Below are positions 47,501 to 55,125 of a stretch of 64,000 nt of DNA, one piece after another. Position numbers and translations under genes: made by a program. A model generated the notes under the pieces. It was not told the DNA's origin, ran no database searches, and saw nothing but the letters and a program-made list of their open reading frames with translations. Origin of the DNA: Acidobacteriota bacterium (lineage in GTDB: Bacteria > Acidobacteriota > Thermoanaerobaculia > Multivoradales > JAGPDF01); NCBI GenBank assembly GCA_014584695.1, contig JACTMI010000036.1, positions 1-64,000 on the forward strand, written 5' to 3'. Positions within the stretch are counted from its first letter, which is position 1; each line of letters begins with the position of its first letter.

Positions 47501-50500
47501 GACGTCTCGCCCGACGGGCGACACCTCTACGTCGCGGCTCGCACCGCCGACGCGGTGGCGCTGTTCGCGCGCGAGAGCAACTCCGGAAGTCCGAACTACG
47601 GCAAGCTGACGTTCGTCGGCGCGGTCGTCGATGGCGACGGTGGCATCGACGGGCTCGACGGCGCGAGCGCGGTAGCGGTGGCGCCGGATCCCCCCGGCGG
47701 GGATCCGGGGGGCCAGCACGTCTACGTGGCCGGCCTGGAGGACGACGCGGTCGCGGTGTTCGCGCGCGACGCGGTGTCCGGCGCCCTGACCTTCGTCGAA
47801 GTACGGCGCAACGGCTTCGACGACATCTCGGGCCTCGACGGGCCGAGCGGCCTCGCGCTCTCGCCCGATGGCCAGAACCTCTATGCCGCGGCCTTCCACG
47901 ACGGCGCGGTCGTCGCCTTCACCCGGGATTGGGATTCCGGCACCGAGACCGGCACCGGCGACCTCACCTTCGTCGACGTTCAGAGCGAGGGCAGCGGCAC
48001 GGTCGCTCCGGGCACGGTGATCGAGTACACGATCACGGTGACGAACCACGGGCCGAGCGCGGTGCGCAACGCCCGGGTGACCGACATCTTCCCGGGCCAG
48101 CTCGAAGACGTGGAGTGGGACTGTGTGACCCTGACGCCCGGCGCCCAGTGCTTCGGCGGCCTCAGCGGCCTCGGCGACTTGAACCAACTGGTGTTCCTGC
48201 CGCCGGGCGGCAGCATCGAGTTCCTGGCTCGCGGCAAGATCAAGTCCGGCGTCACCGGAACGATCACCAACACCGCGACCATCACGGCCCCGGTGGGCGT
48301 CATCGACCTCGATCCGAGCAACAACTCGGCGAGCGACACGAACACGGTGCTCGGACGCGTGGCCGATCTCCAGGTCACCAAGGTCGCCTGCACCGACTTC
48401 GGGGATTGCGACGGCACACTGACCGGTACCGCGGTACCGGGGACGCCGGTGCGCTACCGGGTGCGGGTCGAGAACCTCGGCCCGAGCGACGTGCAGGGGG
48501 CGGTGCTCACCGACGTGCTGCCCGAGGTGCTGGTCGACGGCTTCTGGAGCTGCGCCGCGGCGCCGATCGCGGGCCTGCTCGAGCCGATTGAAGCGCAGGC
48601 GGACGGCGCCGCGCTGGCGGTGCCGGTGCCGAAGAGCTGTCCGGTGGGCGCCGAGTTCTCGGCGATCGACGGCCTCGCCGGGGCGCGCGCCGTGGCGCTC
48701 TCGCCCGATGGGCTGTCGGTCTACGTGGCGGGCAAGGACGACGACGCGCTGGCGGTCTTCCGGCGCGATCTGCGCAACGGCAAGCTCGCCTTCGTCGAGC
48801 TCGTCCAGGACGGGCAGCCCGTCTACAACGGCGCCTGCGCGGTGACCGGCTCGGTCGACGGGCTGGACCAGCCTTCGGGTGTGGTGGTGAGCCCCGACGG
48901 CAAGCACGTCTACGCCACCGGTCAGGCCGACGACGCCGTGGTGGCCTTCGGCCGCGCGGCTTCGACCGGCAAGCTCTCGTTCCTGCAGATGCTGCGCGAC
49001 GGCGTGGGCGGGGCCAACGGCCTCGGCAACGCGCGCGGGCTGGCGATCAGCCCGAACGGGGCGCACGTCTACACCGCCTCGCCGAGCGACAATGGCGTCG
49101 GGATCTTCTCCCGCTCGTCGGTCACCGGCCTGCTGACCTATCTGTCGATTCGCGTCGACGGCCAGTCGCAGGGTCCGCTGACCCTGGATGGCCTGGCCGG
49201 CGCCGCCGCGGTCGCGGTCAGCCCGGCCGGCGACAGCGTCTACGTGGCGGGCGCGGCCGAGGCCGGCATCGCGGTCTTCTCGCGTGACGCCGGCACCGGC
49301 CTGCTGACTTTCGTCGAGGCCGAGAAGAACGGCGTCAACGGCGTCTCCGGCCTGGGCGGCGTCTCGGCGCTGGCGATCTCGGCCGACGGCCGGCACCTGT
49401 ACGCCGGCGGCACGGCGGACGGCGCGGTGGTGGTCTTCCGGCGCAACGTCGTGACCGGGGGCTTGGACTACAAGGAGACCCACGTCGACGGCATCGACGG
49501 CGTCGACGGCTTGACCGGCGTGGCCGGCCTGGCGGTCACTCTCGACGGCGAGCACCTCTACGCCGCCGGGGCCGGCGACAACGCGGTGGCGATTTTCCAG
49601 CGCGACCCGGTGAGCGGCAAGCTCGCCTTCCTCGAGGCCGAGTTCGACGGGCCGGGCGCCGACGAGAAGCTCGGCGGCGCGGCGGCGATCGCGCCCTCGG
49701 CCGATGGCGACCAGATCTACGTCGCCGCGGCGGCCGAGAACGCGGTGGCGGTCTTGGCGCGCGGCGCAGGCTCCCGCTGCACGCGGAGCGGCTACGGCGA
49801 CCTGCGGGACGGCGTCGACATCGTGGCCGGTGGCTCGGTCACCTACGACATCGAAGCGGTGCTCGCGCCCTCCGCGGTCGGGACGCTCACCAACGTCGCG
49901 AGCGTCGTCTCTCCCGCCATCAACGACGATCCGGTGGCGGCCAACGACGAAGCCGTCCTGGTGCTCGACATCACGCCGGTGGTCAACCTGGTGATGGAGA
50001 AGACGGACGGCCAGACCGAGGCGATCCCGGGCCTGCCTCTCTCCTACACCATCACGATCCAGAACAACGGCCCGAGCGACCTGGTCGGCGGGTTGATCGA
50101 GGACTATTTCCCGCCCATCTTCGTCGACACCGAGTGGAGCTGCGTCGCGACCGCCGCGCTCTCCCAGATCGATCTCGAGGTGCAGGGCGCCGGCGGCGTG
50201 AGCGGGCTCTCCGGGCCGCGCACGATCGTCGTCGCGCCCGATCCGGACGGCGTCTTCGGACCCGAGCCGGGAGGCGAGCACGTCTACGTCGCGGCGCGCG
50301 GCAGCAACTCGATCGCGGTCTTCGCTCGCGACGGCGGCGACGGCACGCTCGCGTTCCTCACCCGCTATGCCGACGGCGTCGACGGCATCGACGGCCTGGG
50401 CGGAGCCGGCGGCGTGGCGTTGAGCCCCGACGGCCGGCATCTCTACGCCACCGGCGCCACGGACGGCGCGCTGGCGGTCTTCGAGCGCGATCCGGCGACC

Positions 50501-53263
50501 GGCCTGCTGACGTTGGTGGAGATCGAGCTCGAGTCCGATCCGGGCGTCGACGGCCTGGCCGGCGCGGTGGCGGTCACCGTTTCGCGCGACGGCCGCAACG
50601 TCTACGTGGTCAGCGAGGAGGACGACGCCCTCGCCGTCTTCGCCCGCGATCCCGGCACCGGAGAGCTGACATTCCTCGAGCGGAAGAAGGACGGCTTCGG
50701 CTCGCTGCCGCTGCTGGTCATCGACGGCGCGACGGCGGTGGCGGTGACTCCGGACGGCAGTCAGGTCCTGGTGGCCGGCGCGGAGTCCGACACTCTGGCG
50801 GTCTTCGATCGCGACCCCGACACCGGCCTGGTCACCTACCGCACGGTGTTCCGCGACAGCGTCGCGGGCGTCGACGATCTCGACCTGCCGCAGTCGATCG
50901 CGGTCAGCCCCGGCGGCGGCTACGTCTACGTCGCTGCGCTCGCCGACGACGCGATCACGATCTTCTCGCGCGACGACGCGACCGGAGAGTTGTCCTATCT
51001 CGGGGTGGTGAAGAACGGAGTCGGCGGGGTCCAAGGCCTCGACGGCGTGCGCTCGCTCGCTCTGTCGGCCGACGGTCTCTACCTGGCGGCGGTCGGCTAC
51101 AACGACGACGCTCTGGTGCTGTTCCGGCGCGACGGCTTCACCGGCCTGCTCGAGCCGCGCGCCGTGCTGCGCGACGGCATCGCCGGCGTCGACGGTCTGG
51201 ATGGCGCCCGCGGCGTCACCTTCTCGCCCACCAGCGCCTACATCTACACCACCGGCGACCACGACAACGCCGCCGCCGCCTTCGCCCGCCTGGGCCGCGC
51301 CAGCTGTGGCGGGCCGGGCACCGGCGACCTGATCGACACCGTCGACATCGCCGTCGGCGGCTCGGTGGTCTACACGGTGAACGGCTTCGTCGTGCCCTCC
51401 GCCACCGGGTTGCTGATCAACACGGTGACGGCGACGATGCCGCCACCGACCACCAACGACGGCGACGACAGCGCGACCGACATCGACGTGCTGACGCCGA
51501 TCGCCGACCTGTCGATCACCAAGAGCAACTTCGTGAACGAGGTCACGCCGGGCACCGCGACCGTCTACCTGATCACGGTGGCCAACGCCGGGCCGAGCGA
51601 CGCGCCGGCGACGCTGGTCTCGGATCCCCTGCCGCCGGGCGTGCTCTCGGCGACCTGGAGCTGCGAGGGGGTGGCGGGCGGAGTCTGCGCGCCGACGGGG
51701 AGCGGTCCGCTCGCCGAGCTGGTCGATCTGCCGGTCGGCTCGAGCGTGGTCTTCGCGTTCGTGGCGTTCATCGATCCGGCCGCGACGGGCACCCTCGTCA
51801 ACGTCGCGACGGTGGCGCCGGCGGCCGGAGTCACCGATCCGAACCTGGCCAACAACACGGCGACCGACAGCGATCTGCTGGTGCCGCGCGCCGACTTCTC
51901 GATCGACAAGACGGTCGACGAAACGCTGCTCAGCCCGGGCGATCCGCTGGTCTTCACCCTCGTGGTCAGCAACGCCGGTCCCTCTCAGGCCGCGGCGCAA
52001 GTCGTCGACCTGCTGCCGGCCGGGCTCACCAACGTGGTGATCACGGCGGTGGATTGGACCTGCGGCCAGGTCGGCGACGTGATCACCTGCGACATCGCGG
52101 CCGTGGCGCCGGGGACGCAGGCGCCGCCGATCGAGATCGCCGCCGACGCGCAGACGCTGCCCGGGACCTACGTCAACGGTGCCGCGGTCTCGACGCCGGC
52201 GATCGATCCGATCTCGGCCAACGACACCGACACGGCCAGCTACACCGTCGGGTCGGGTCCGCAGGTGGTGTCCGTCGCCACCGTGCCGATCTCGGCCGGC
52301 GGCACGCTGGAGGAGATGGAGACCGCCGAGGTGGCGGTGACCGCGCTCCGGGTCACTTTCGACGAGGCGGTGTTCGATCCGCCGGGCGACGGCGATCCGG
52401 ACGACGTCACGAATCCCGAGAACTTCCAGCTCTACGAGGCGGGGCCGGACGGGCTCTTCGCGACCACGGGCTGTGGCTTGCAGGCCGGCGACGACCGCCG
52501 GATCGTGACCGGGCCGGTCAGCTACGACGGCGGGACGTTCACGGCCACGGTGGCGGTGGGCGGGGGCGTGCCGCTCCACGACGGTCTCTACCAGCTGTTC
52601 GTCTGCGGCTCGACTTCGATCGTCGACCTCGACGGCACGCCGCTCGACGGCAACGGCGACGGGGTGCCGGGCGACGACTACGGCCTGCTGTTCCGGACGC
52701 GACACCAGAACCTGGTCGCGCGCTCGCACTTCGACTTCGCGACCGACCTGGATGCCTGGATCCCGACGGTGCCGGTGCCGGGCGACGTGGCGTGGGACCC
52801 CGCCGAGGACTCCGACGGCTTCCCGCTCTCGGGCTCGGTGCACTTCACGAACGTCACGGGTGGCACGCTGCTGTCGCTGCGCCAGTGCCTGGCCACCGTG
52901 CCGACGGACACCTACCAGTTCCAGGTCGACTTCCTGGTCGACTTCCCGGTCGGCGCCGACGTCGTGGCTCGCGGCGCCGTCGAGTCCTGGGCGTCCGGGG
53001 TCTGCGGGGTCGGCGTGGCGAGCCGGAGCGGCGGCCTGACGAGTGGCGATACGGGCGGCGACTGGATTACGCAGGGGCTGTTCGTGCCGCTCATCGGCAC
53101 CGGCGGCGGGGCCGTCGTGTCGGTCGTGCTCGAAGTGCAGACGTTGAGCGGCTCGCCGTTCGACGTCCGGGTGGATCAGGTGAAACTGATGGCGACGATG
53201 TTCAGCGACGGTTTCGAGACCGGCGACACCTCGAGATGGTCGGTGACCGTTTCCGGGCCCTGA
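38594..53263 (+). CDS. Giant secreted DUF11 protein with seven inserted seven-bladed beta-propellers
   Basis: 4889 residues from the ATG at 38594 (GGCGGAGGGGAT upstream), with a long-n-region signal peptide ending near GAAPGLAQ (residue 50). About thirteen DUF11 Ig-like domains follow (SITKTDG...VPG...TYTITV-x-N-x-GPS, W[ST]C, TLPAGG, GxxxNxAxVTxPxGxxDPxxxNN). Seven propellers of ~48-residue blades (consensus GVDGLDGA-x-AVAVSPDG-x-HVYVAG...D-AVAVF-x-RD...TG-x-LTFVE) lie at about 493-860, 1283-2086 (two in tandem), 2240-2643, 2736-3130, 3326-3726 and 3854-4233. I count seven blades in each. The end has an SbsA-type Ig-like region, a jelly-roll-like domain and a DGFETGDTSRW tail. Blades resemble lactonase/YVTN repeats, but no catalytic site is apparent. 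A surface adhesin or scaffold is the likeliest role. Confidence 0.92.
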   Translation: MRGTLCVGRRDLPNLRANAAETGWRGLSNPALWTLALALALLGAAPGLAQTPVLVYTTLTDSPDPVVAGEQLTISVTITNTATAPGVGNNHSTNTILRSTLTGLPVSYDSETFPGATCGVAASVLTCNLGTLNHGGGSITGTIVFDVSPSAADGSTIDLDFDLYGDQIAAPGVDGDTATDVETEAELTVASDGPAPTGAVPGQNLVYNLTISNAGPSDAAGVTLSVNAITGLGAATYSGACMGASCSIGTLSAGADADVTVTFVMADDFHLTQPATTSLAHTFTVASTTPEPSPPGNRTALFSTPVTPIADLAVTLTDGLTTVVAGAPITYTLTLTNNGPSRLDAVGVSSTSPPPVLSAIYSTSQGYFSSANLTDNWAGLNLATGQSATLTVAGTVAPALTGSPIVVTLAVAPRTGITDPTPASATDNNTALTRQGDLRITKSNGVDGVAPSQLVTYTIEVSNTGPSDITGATVADTFPPEISSVTWSCVPARPLTGIGQLLDGTGGVDGLDAAAAVAVAPNGAQVYVAAAGSDNSLSVFTRTAATGLLQFAQVAKQGAGGVDGMLGAASVAVSPDGLHVYVASPGSDAVAIFSRNTGTGLVTWQGMVQDGVGGVDGLDGARGVAVSPDGRSVYVASQVDGAVAVFSRNPATHVLTFVERLNNSSPGVSGLAGARAVAVSPDSRVVIVASDGDDAIVSFRRNRATGALTFADVEKDGVGLNGLDGAAALAFGPRGDTVYVAAAVDNAVTAFTVDVSVANLGLLGIIDVEIDGISGVDGLLGARGIAVSPDGRQLFAAGTGEGEIAIFNRVTTVGGSYGTLSFVEVADFPGVAGLTMSPGGEQLYATSPTGDALGIFNETAGASCGGGGGSGNISRAVTLPAHSALTFSAAATVSPTASGMLENTAMVTAPVGVVDATTPLPTGICIAAVDTSNNRCTDRDQIGLVADLVVTKTASTVSVVPGGGLGYTVTVVNDGPADVAGVIVTDPGLANPELTSVTWTCTPQAGALCGPSPGAGAISQTVTLPAGGRVRYDITATVAPSAVGVACTSIPGANCIVNTAQAALPSGYIDATPGDQSATVETPIGPQAELTITKELLTPTAGANDPLSYRIIVRNCGPSNVTNARVEDNFPIDYLTPTWSCSAVNGSCGTLNGSGDIDVLVTLQAGAANGCANAGVATFIVDGTVGPLAEGVLTNVAKVTPPSGVFDPTQGNNTASVNLVLSATADLAIIKDDGQTFAVPGSQITYSITVLNNGPDNATEVLVEDIFSPLLRDVRWTCDSDAPALGTLTYVEELRDGAVIEGEPFDGLAGARGVAIAPDGGHVYATGYGDDALVVLGRSAATGALTPIATIFEGDTQGPLTVAGLEGAAGVAVSPDGLNVYVAGATSNAVAVFKRNPFLGTLTFIQAVVDGAGGTVDGLAGARAVALSPDGNHVYVAGELDDAVAVFRRDASLEGTLEFKQVARDGVGPFDGLAAPSALVVSPDGAHLYVTSEGEDAITALRRETSGASPSFGQLSFVETLRDGDVQGSLTIDWLDAASGVGVSFDGRHVYVSAAGDHAVSVFARNTSSADVDFGRLGFLGARYESDSGPGGSVSGIEGASGVALAPDGQHVYVSGGAANAVVVFQRSTATGSLKVIEVRRDGVDMPCAPSGIACPVNSLEGPGPLVVAADGFHLYVAAAGDSAVTAFERAGPPPAFAFTGGQPLSSPPAPVRDGVGGVDGLDAVSAVAVTSDGMFAYSVGFADAAITAFGRDPVTGDLTQLAPPLRDGIGGVDGLEGASGIALVGNHVYVASQSVVEADNSVAVFSRHPSTGLLTFVQVLRQGQGGVTGIFGAAAIAADPSGEHLYVASRFPGAVAVFKRNSANGTLTFVEAKTVGVGGIVGLQGAHGVALSSDGAHVYVTASVDDAVVVFRRGTDGGDPATFGRLTQVQLVQALPGLDRALGITISPDPGDGLGSRNVYVTGHTSDALVVFTRNIDNTSPDFGKLSAVQTFVNGQGGVTGLDGARAVTVSPDGKNVYVAGEDSDALAVFAREATGGTLLFVEARVDGVDGVDGLDQAYAVAVSPTGRHVYVAGFGEDAIAVFSRVSGSRCTGSGVGNLIDTIDVAAGGQVVYTVTATIAPGATGVLVNEAYVTVPTGITDPGDDSDGLHPPGTCPGNSAPGYPALTDNNACRDIDVLTPRADLELIKTDRDDVAVPGEQLTYTITVINDGPSNVVGATVYDDLTNVFPAGASWTCVAAPSGALTFLAAYSDGDEQPQPAPDPPVTIEGLDGASSLAVSPDGVHLYATGLGDDSVTVFSIDATTGALAFLEAELDGAGGVDGLDGASAVVVSPDGEHVYVAGQIDDAVVVFTRQSNPLHAEFGRLTPLEVIQDAGHPAPIPGATLISGLDQPVGLAFDPAGDSLYVAAANSNSVTVLARGNDFPGNPAGFGRLTFLQRLQDGVGGIDGLAGASAVDVSSDGQHVYATGANDHALVAFTRAGDGTLSFVESKTDNAGGIDGLDTPRAVAVSADGVSVYVAGAGDNALAVFERAPASGTLTFRQVLRQGVGGVTGLAGAAAVAVSPDGFHVYAGAGAAAAVAVFRRDLETGGKLDFVEAQRDGLSGVKGLEGTGSVRLSPNGELVFAAGRVADSVAVFRRPVDSSCNGGSDFTGPAIELLDVVNIAARSRIVYSVTGVVDPNICQGNPCTGIQLVNHAEVTLPGGTTDPNLGDNSDTDTNALSPRVDLSITKTDGIAVVQGLAGAFGVAVSPDGQHLYAAGQSGDGVVVFAREAPDGALVFVESQLDNQDGVDGLNGASAAWISPDGAHVYVAGNSDNAVAVFARDAATGALAFLERKQSGVGGVTSMLGPWSLTGSADGRFLYVAASASSAIAIFAREPDSESPQFGRLSFLGAVADGANGVDGLGLVRQIVLSPVSLAAVNSHLYAVGESDSAIAAFARDESTGALTFLGVHSHGVAGVTGMAGARALDVSPDGRHLYVAARTADAVALFARESNSGSPNYGKLTFVGAVVDGDGGIDGLDGASAVAVAPDPPGGDPGGQHVYVAGLEDDAVAVFARDAVSGALTFVEVRRNGFDDISGLDGPSGLALSPDGQNLYAAAFHDGAVVAFTRDWDSGTETGTGDLTFVDVQSEGSGTVAPGTVIEYTITVTNHGPSAVRNARVTDIFPGQLEDVEWDCVTLTPGAQCFGGLSGLGDLNQLVFLPPGGSIEFLARGKIKSGVTGTITNTATITAPVGVIDLDPSNNSASDTNTVLGRVADLQVTKVACTDFGDCDGTLTGTAVPGTPVRYRVRVENLGPSDVQGAVLTDVLPEVLVDGFWSCAAAPIAGLLEPIEAQADGAALAVPVPKSCPVGAEFSAIDGLAGARAVALSPDGLSVYVAGKDDDALAVFRRDLRNGKLAFVELVQDGQPVYNGACAVTGSVDGLDQPSGVVVSPDGKHVYATGQADDAVVAFGRAASTGKLSFLQMLRDGVGGANGLGNARGLAISPNGAHVYTASPSDNGVGIFSRSSVTGLLTYLSIRVDGQSQGPLTLDGLAGAAAVAVSPAGDSVYVAGAAEAGIAVFSRDAGTGLLTFVEAEKNGVNGVSGLGGVSALAISADGRHLYAGGTADGAVVVFRRNVVTGGLDYKETHVDGIDGVDGLTGVAGLAVTLDGEHLYAAGAGDNAVAIFQRDPVSGKLAFLEAEFDGPGADEKLGGAAAIAPSADGDQIYVAAAAENAVAVLARGAGSRCTRSGYGDLRDGVDIVAGGSVTYDIEAVLAPSAVGTLTNVASVVSPAINDDPVAANDEAVLVLDITPVVNLVMEKTDGQTEAIPGLPLSYTITIQNNGPSDLVGGLIEDYFPPIFVDTEWSCVATAALSQIDLEVQGAGGVSGLSGPRTIVVAPDPDGVFGPEPGGEHVYVAARGSNSIAVFARDGGDGTLAFLTRYADGVDGIDGLGGAGGVALSPDGRHLYATGATDGALAVFERDPATGLLTLVEIELESDPGVDGLAGAVAVTVSRDGRNVYVVSEEDDALAVFARDPGTGELTFLERKKDGFGSLPLLVIDGATAVAVTPDGSQVLVAGAESDTLAVFDRDPDTGLVTYRTVFRDSVAGVDDLDLPQSIAVSPGGGYVYVAALADDAITIFSRDDATGELSYLGVVKNGVGGVQGLDGVRSLALSADGLYLAAVGYNDDALVLFRRDGFTGLLEPRAVLRDGIAGVDGLDGARGVTFSPTSAYIYTTGDHDNAAAAFARLGRASCGGPGTGDLIDTVDIAVGGSVVYTVNGFVVPSATGLLINTVTATMPPPTTNDGDDSATDIDVLTPIADLSITKSNFVNEVTPGTATVYLITVANAGPSDAPATLVSDPLPPGVLSATWSCEGVAGGVCAPTGSGPLAELVDLPVGSSVVFAFVAFIDPAATGTLVNVATVAPAAGVTDPNLANNTATDSDLLVPRADFSIDKTVDETLLSPGDPLVFTLVVSNAGPSQAAAQVVDLLPAGLTNVVITAVDWTCGQVGDVITCDIAAVAPGTQAPPIEIAADAQTLPGTYVNGAAVSTPAIDPISANDTDTASYTVGSGPQVVSVATVPISAGGTLEEMETAEVAVTALRVTFDEAVFDPPGDGDPDDVTNPENFQLYEAGPDGLFATTGCGLQAGDDRRIVTGPVSYDGGTFTATVAVGGGVPLHDGLYQLFVCGSTSIVDLDGTPLDGNGDGVPGDDYGLLFRTRHQNLVARSHFDFATDLDAWIPTVPVPGDVAWDPAEDSDGFPLSGSVHFTNVTGGTLLSLRQCLATVPTDTYQFQVDFLVDFPVGADVVARGAVESWASGVCGVGVASRSGGLTSGDTGGDWITQGLFVPLIGTGGGAVVSVVLEVQTLSGSPFDVRVDQVKLMATMFSDGFETGDTSRWSVTVSGP

Positions 53264-53297
53264 GGGCGGGGGGCGTGAAATGGGCATGGAGATCGAA

Positions 53298-55073
53298 ATG
53301 AAGAGCGATGCGAGGCGGGCCGTGCCGGCGCTGGCGATGGCGCTGGCGATGGGGTTGACGCTGCCGGCGGCCGCGGCCGCGGTGGCGGAGCACACCCAGA
53401 CGATTCAGCTGCAGCCGGGCTGGAACGCCGTCTTCCTGGAGGTCCGGCCGGAGCCCAACGACGCCGAGTCGGTGTTCGGCGGCCTGCCGATCGCCAGCGC
53501 CTGGACCTGGAATCCACGGGTCGGCAAAATCGAATTCGTCGAGGATCCGACCGAGGAGATGATCGAGAGCCCGACCTGGCTCGGGTACTTTCCGCGGCCG
53601 CGCCCCGAATCGATCCTCACCAACCTCTTCGCCGTTCAAGCCAACCGCGCCTACCTGATCAAGCTCGAAGGCACCCAGCCGGTGGTCTGGAACGTCACCG
53701 GCCGTCCCGAGATCAAGAGCTACCGCTGGGTGCCGGACTCCTTCAACCTGGTCGGGTTCCACGTCGACCCGAACCAGCTGCCGACCTTCGCTCAGTTCCT
53801 GGGGCCCTCGCCCGCGCACTTCAACCAGCCGATCTACCGGTTGAACGCCGCCTCGGAGTGGGAGCTGGTCAACCCGTTCGCGACCCAGATCCGGTCCGGT
53901 GAGGCCTACTGGGTCTACTCCAAGGGAGCGTCGGACTACAGCGGGCCGATCGAGATCGAGCTCGACACCGGCTCGGCGATGGACTTCGGTGGCAGCTCGC
54001 AGGTTCAGCGCATGCGGATCCGCAACCTGGGCAGCGCGCCCTCGGCGGTCAACGTGGCGAGGATCGGGGGGCCGGCGCCGATCGAGCTCTCCTATTTCAA
54101 CTTCGACCCCGACACCGGCGAGATCGCCTGGCCGAACATGCCCGCGTCGCTGACCATTCCCGCGCAACAGGGCGGCGAGCTGCTGGTGGACCTGGCGCCC
54201 CGCCGGGCCGCCTTCACCGCCCCGGAGGTGGGATCGATCCTGATGATCCGGGACGGCTTCGGGTACCGTCGCCTGCTCGCGGTCGCGGCCAAGACCGCCT
54301 TCGCGCCGCCGGCCTTCGCGGCGGCGCGGCAGGGTCGCCTGCCTGCCCACATGGCGGCGGCGGTGACGTCCACGAATCCCCTGGCGGGGCTCTGGATGGG
54401 AACGGTGCGGATCCAGAAGGTGAGCGAGTCGCAGACTGGCTCCCTGGTGCCCACGCCCGTCGGCAAATCCTTCGACTTCAGGGTGATCCTCCACGTCGAC
54501 GCGGTCGGCACGGTGCGGCTGCTCAAGGAGGTCATCCAGCTCTGGAAGGAGGGGACGCGGATCCCCGATCCGGAGAATCCGGGCATGTTCGTGGTCGACG
54601 AGCCGGGCTATTACGTCCTGGTGACCGACGACAATCTGCTGTCGCAGTTCGAGGGCGCGGTGCTCCGCGACGGGCAGCCGGTCGGCTACCGGATGAGTAC
54701 CGCCGCCTACGACTTCCAGCCACAGTTCGTGATCATGAACGGGACCTTCGCCATCGGCAGCGCGGTCCAGACCACGCTCACGCTCGAGGCGGAGGCGCCG
54801 ACCAACCCGTTCAAGCACAGGTATCACCCGGACCACAACAACCGCGACGAGACCTACACCCAGTACCTCGAGGAGGCCTTCGTCGTGACCCGGCAGCTCG
54901 AGCTCGAGTTCGCGGCCGCCGATCCGCTCGAGCGCAGCCAGCCCGAGTACGGCGAGAGCTCGATCGGTGGCGTGTACCGGGAACGGATCAGTGGCCTCCA
55001 CCGCAGCGACATCGCGGTCGAGGGCATCTTCATGCTGCGCCGGGCTTCGGCGCGCCCCTTCCTCAATCAGTGA
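53298..55073 (+). CDS. Secreted protein of unknown family, in the giant-protein locus
   Basis: 591 residues from the ATG at 53298 (GGAG 6 bases upstream); an in-frame ATG at 53280 would add six residues. The signal peptide is MKSDARRAVPALAMALAMGL, cleavage in the Ala run near residue 26. The mature protein opens EHTQTIQLQPGWNAVFLEVR, then IASAWTWNPRVGKIEFVEDP and QANRAYLIKLEGTQPVVWNV, a beta-rich domain. A second beta domain lies near 220-330 (RMRIRNLGSAPSAVNVARIG) and a third near 360-580 (PLAGLWMGTVRIQKVSESQT, YHPDHNNRDETYTQYLEEA). No enzyme motif is seen. It begins 34 bases after the giant gene and ends 52 bases before the next, so it is probably co-transcribed with both. Confidence 0.82.
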   Translation: MKSDARRAVPALAMALAMGLTLPAAAAAVAEHTQTIQLQPGWNAVFLEVRPEPNDAESVFGGLPIASAWTWNPRVGKIEFVEDPTEEMIESPTWLGYFPRPRPESILTNLFAVQANRAYLIKLEGTQPVVWNVTGRPEIKSYRWVPDSFNLVGFHVDPNQLPTFAQFLGPSPAHFNQPIYRLNAASEWELVNPFATQIRSGEAYWVYSKGASDYSGPIEIELDTGSAMDFGGSSQVQRMRIRNLGSAPSAVNVARIGGPAPIELSYFNFDPDTGEIAWPNMPASLTIPAQQGGELLVDLAPRRAAFTAPEVGSILMIRDGFGYRRLLAVAAKTAFAPPAFAAARQGRLPAHMAAAVTSTNPLAGLWMGTVRIQKVSESQTGSLVPTPVGKSFDFRVILHVDAVGTVRLLKEVIQLWKEGTRIPDPENPGMFVVDEPGYYVLVTDDNLLSQFEGAVLRDGQPVGYRMSTAAYDFQPQFVIMNGTFAIGSAVQTTLTLEAEAPTNPFKHRYHPDHNNRDETYTQYLEEAFVVTRQLELEFAAADPLERSQPEYGESSIGGVYRERISGLHRSDIAVEGIFMLRRASARPFLNQ

Positions 55074-55125
55074 CGGTGGAAGGAGGCGAACCGTGGAACG
55101 CATCGAAACTCAGGAGACCCCGCCG

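Noticed and set aside
40068-51300. Lactonase activity (6-phosphogluconolactonase-like) for the propellers of the giant protein
   Set aside because: The blades resemble that fold, but they are nearly uniform repeats and I see no distinct catalytic residues; a scaffold or binding role is more likely.
40556-53395. A 4279-codon open frame on the minus strand, antisense to the giant gene
   Set aside because: It mirrors the codon periodicity of the plus-strand repeats, has no domain character (Arg/His/Asp-rich low complexity) and no ribosome site. It is a G+C-driven shadow.
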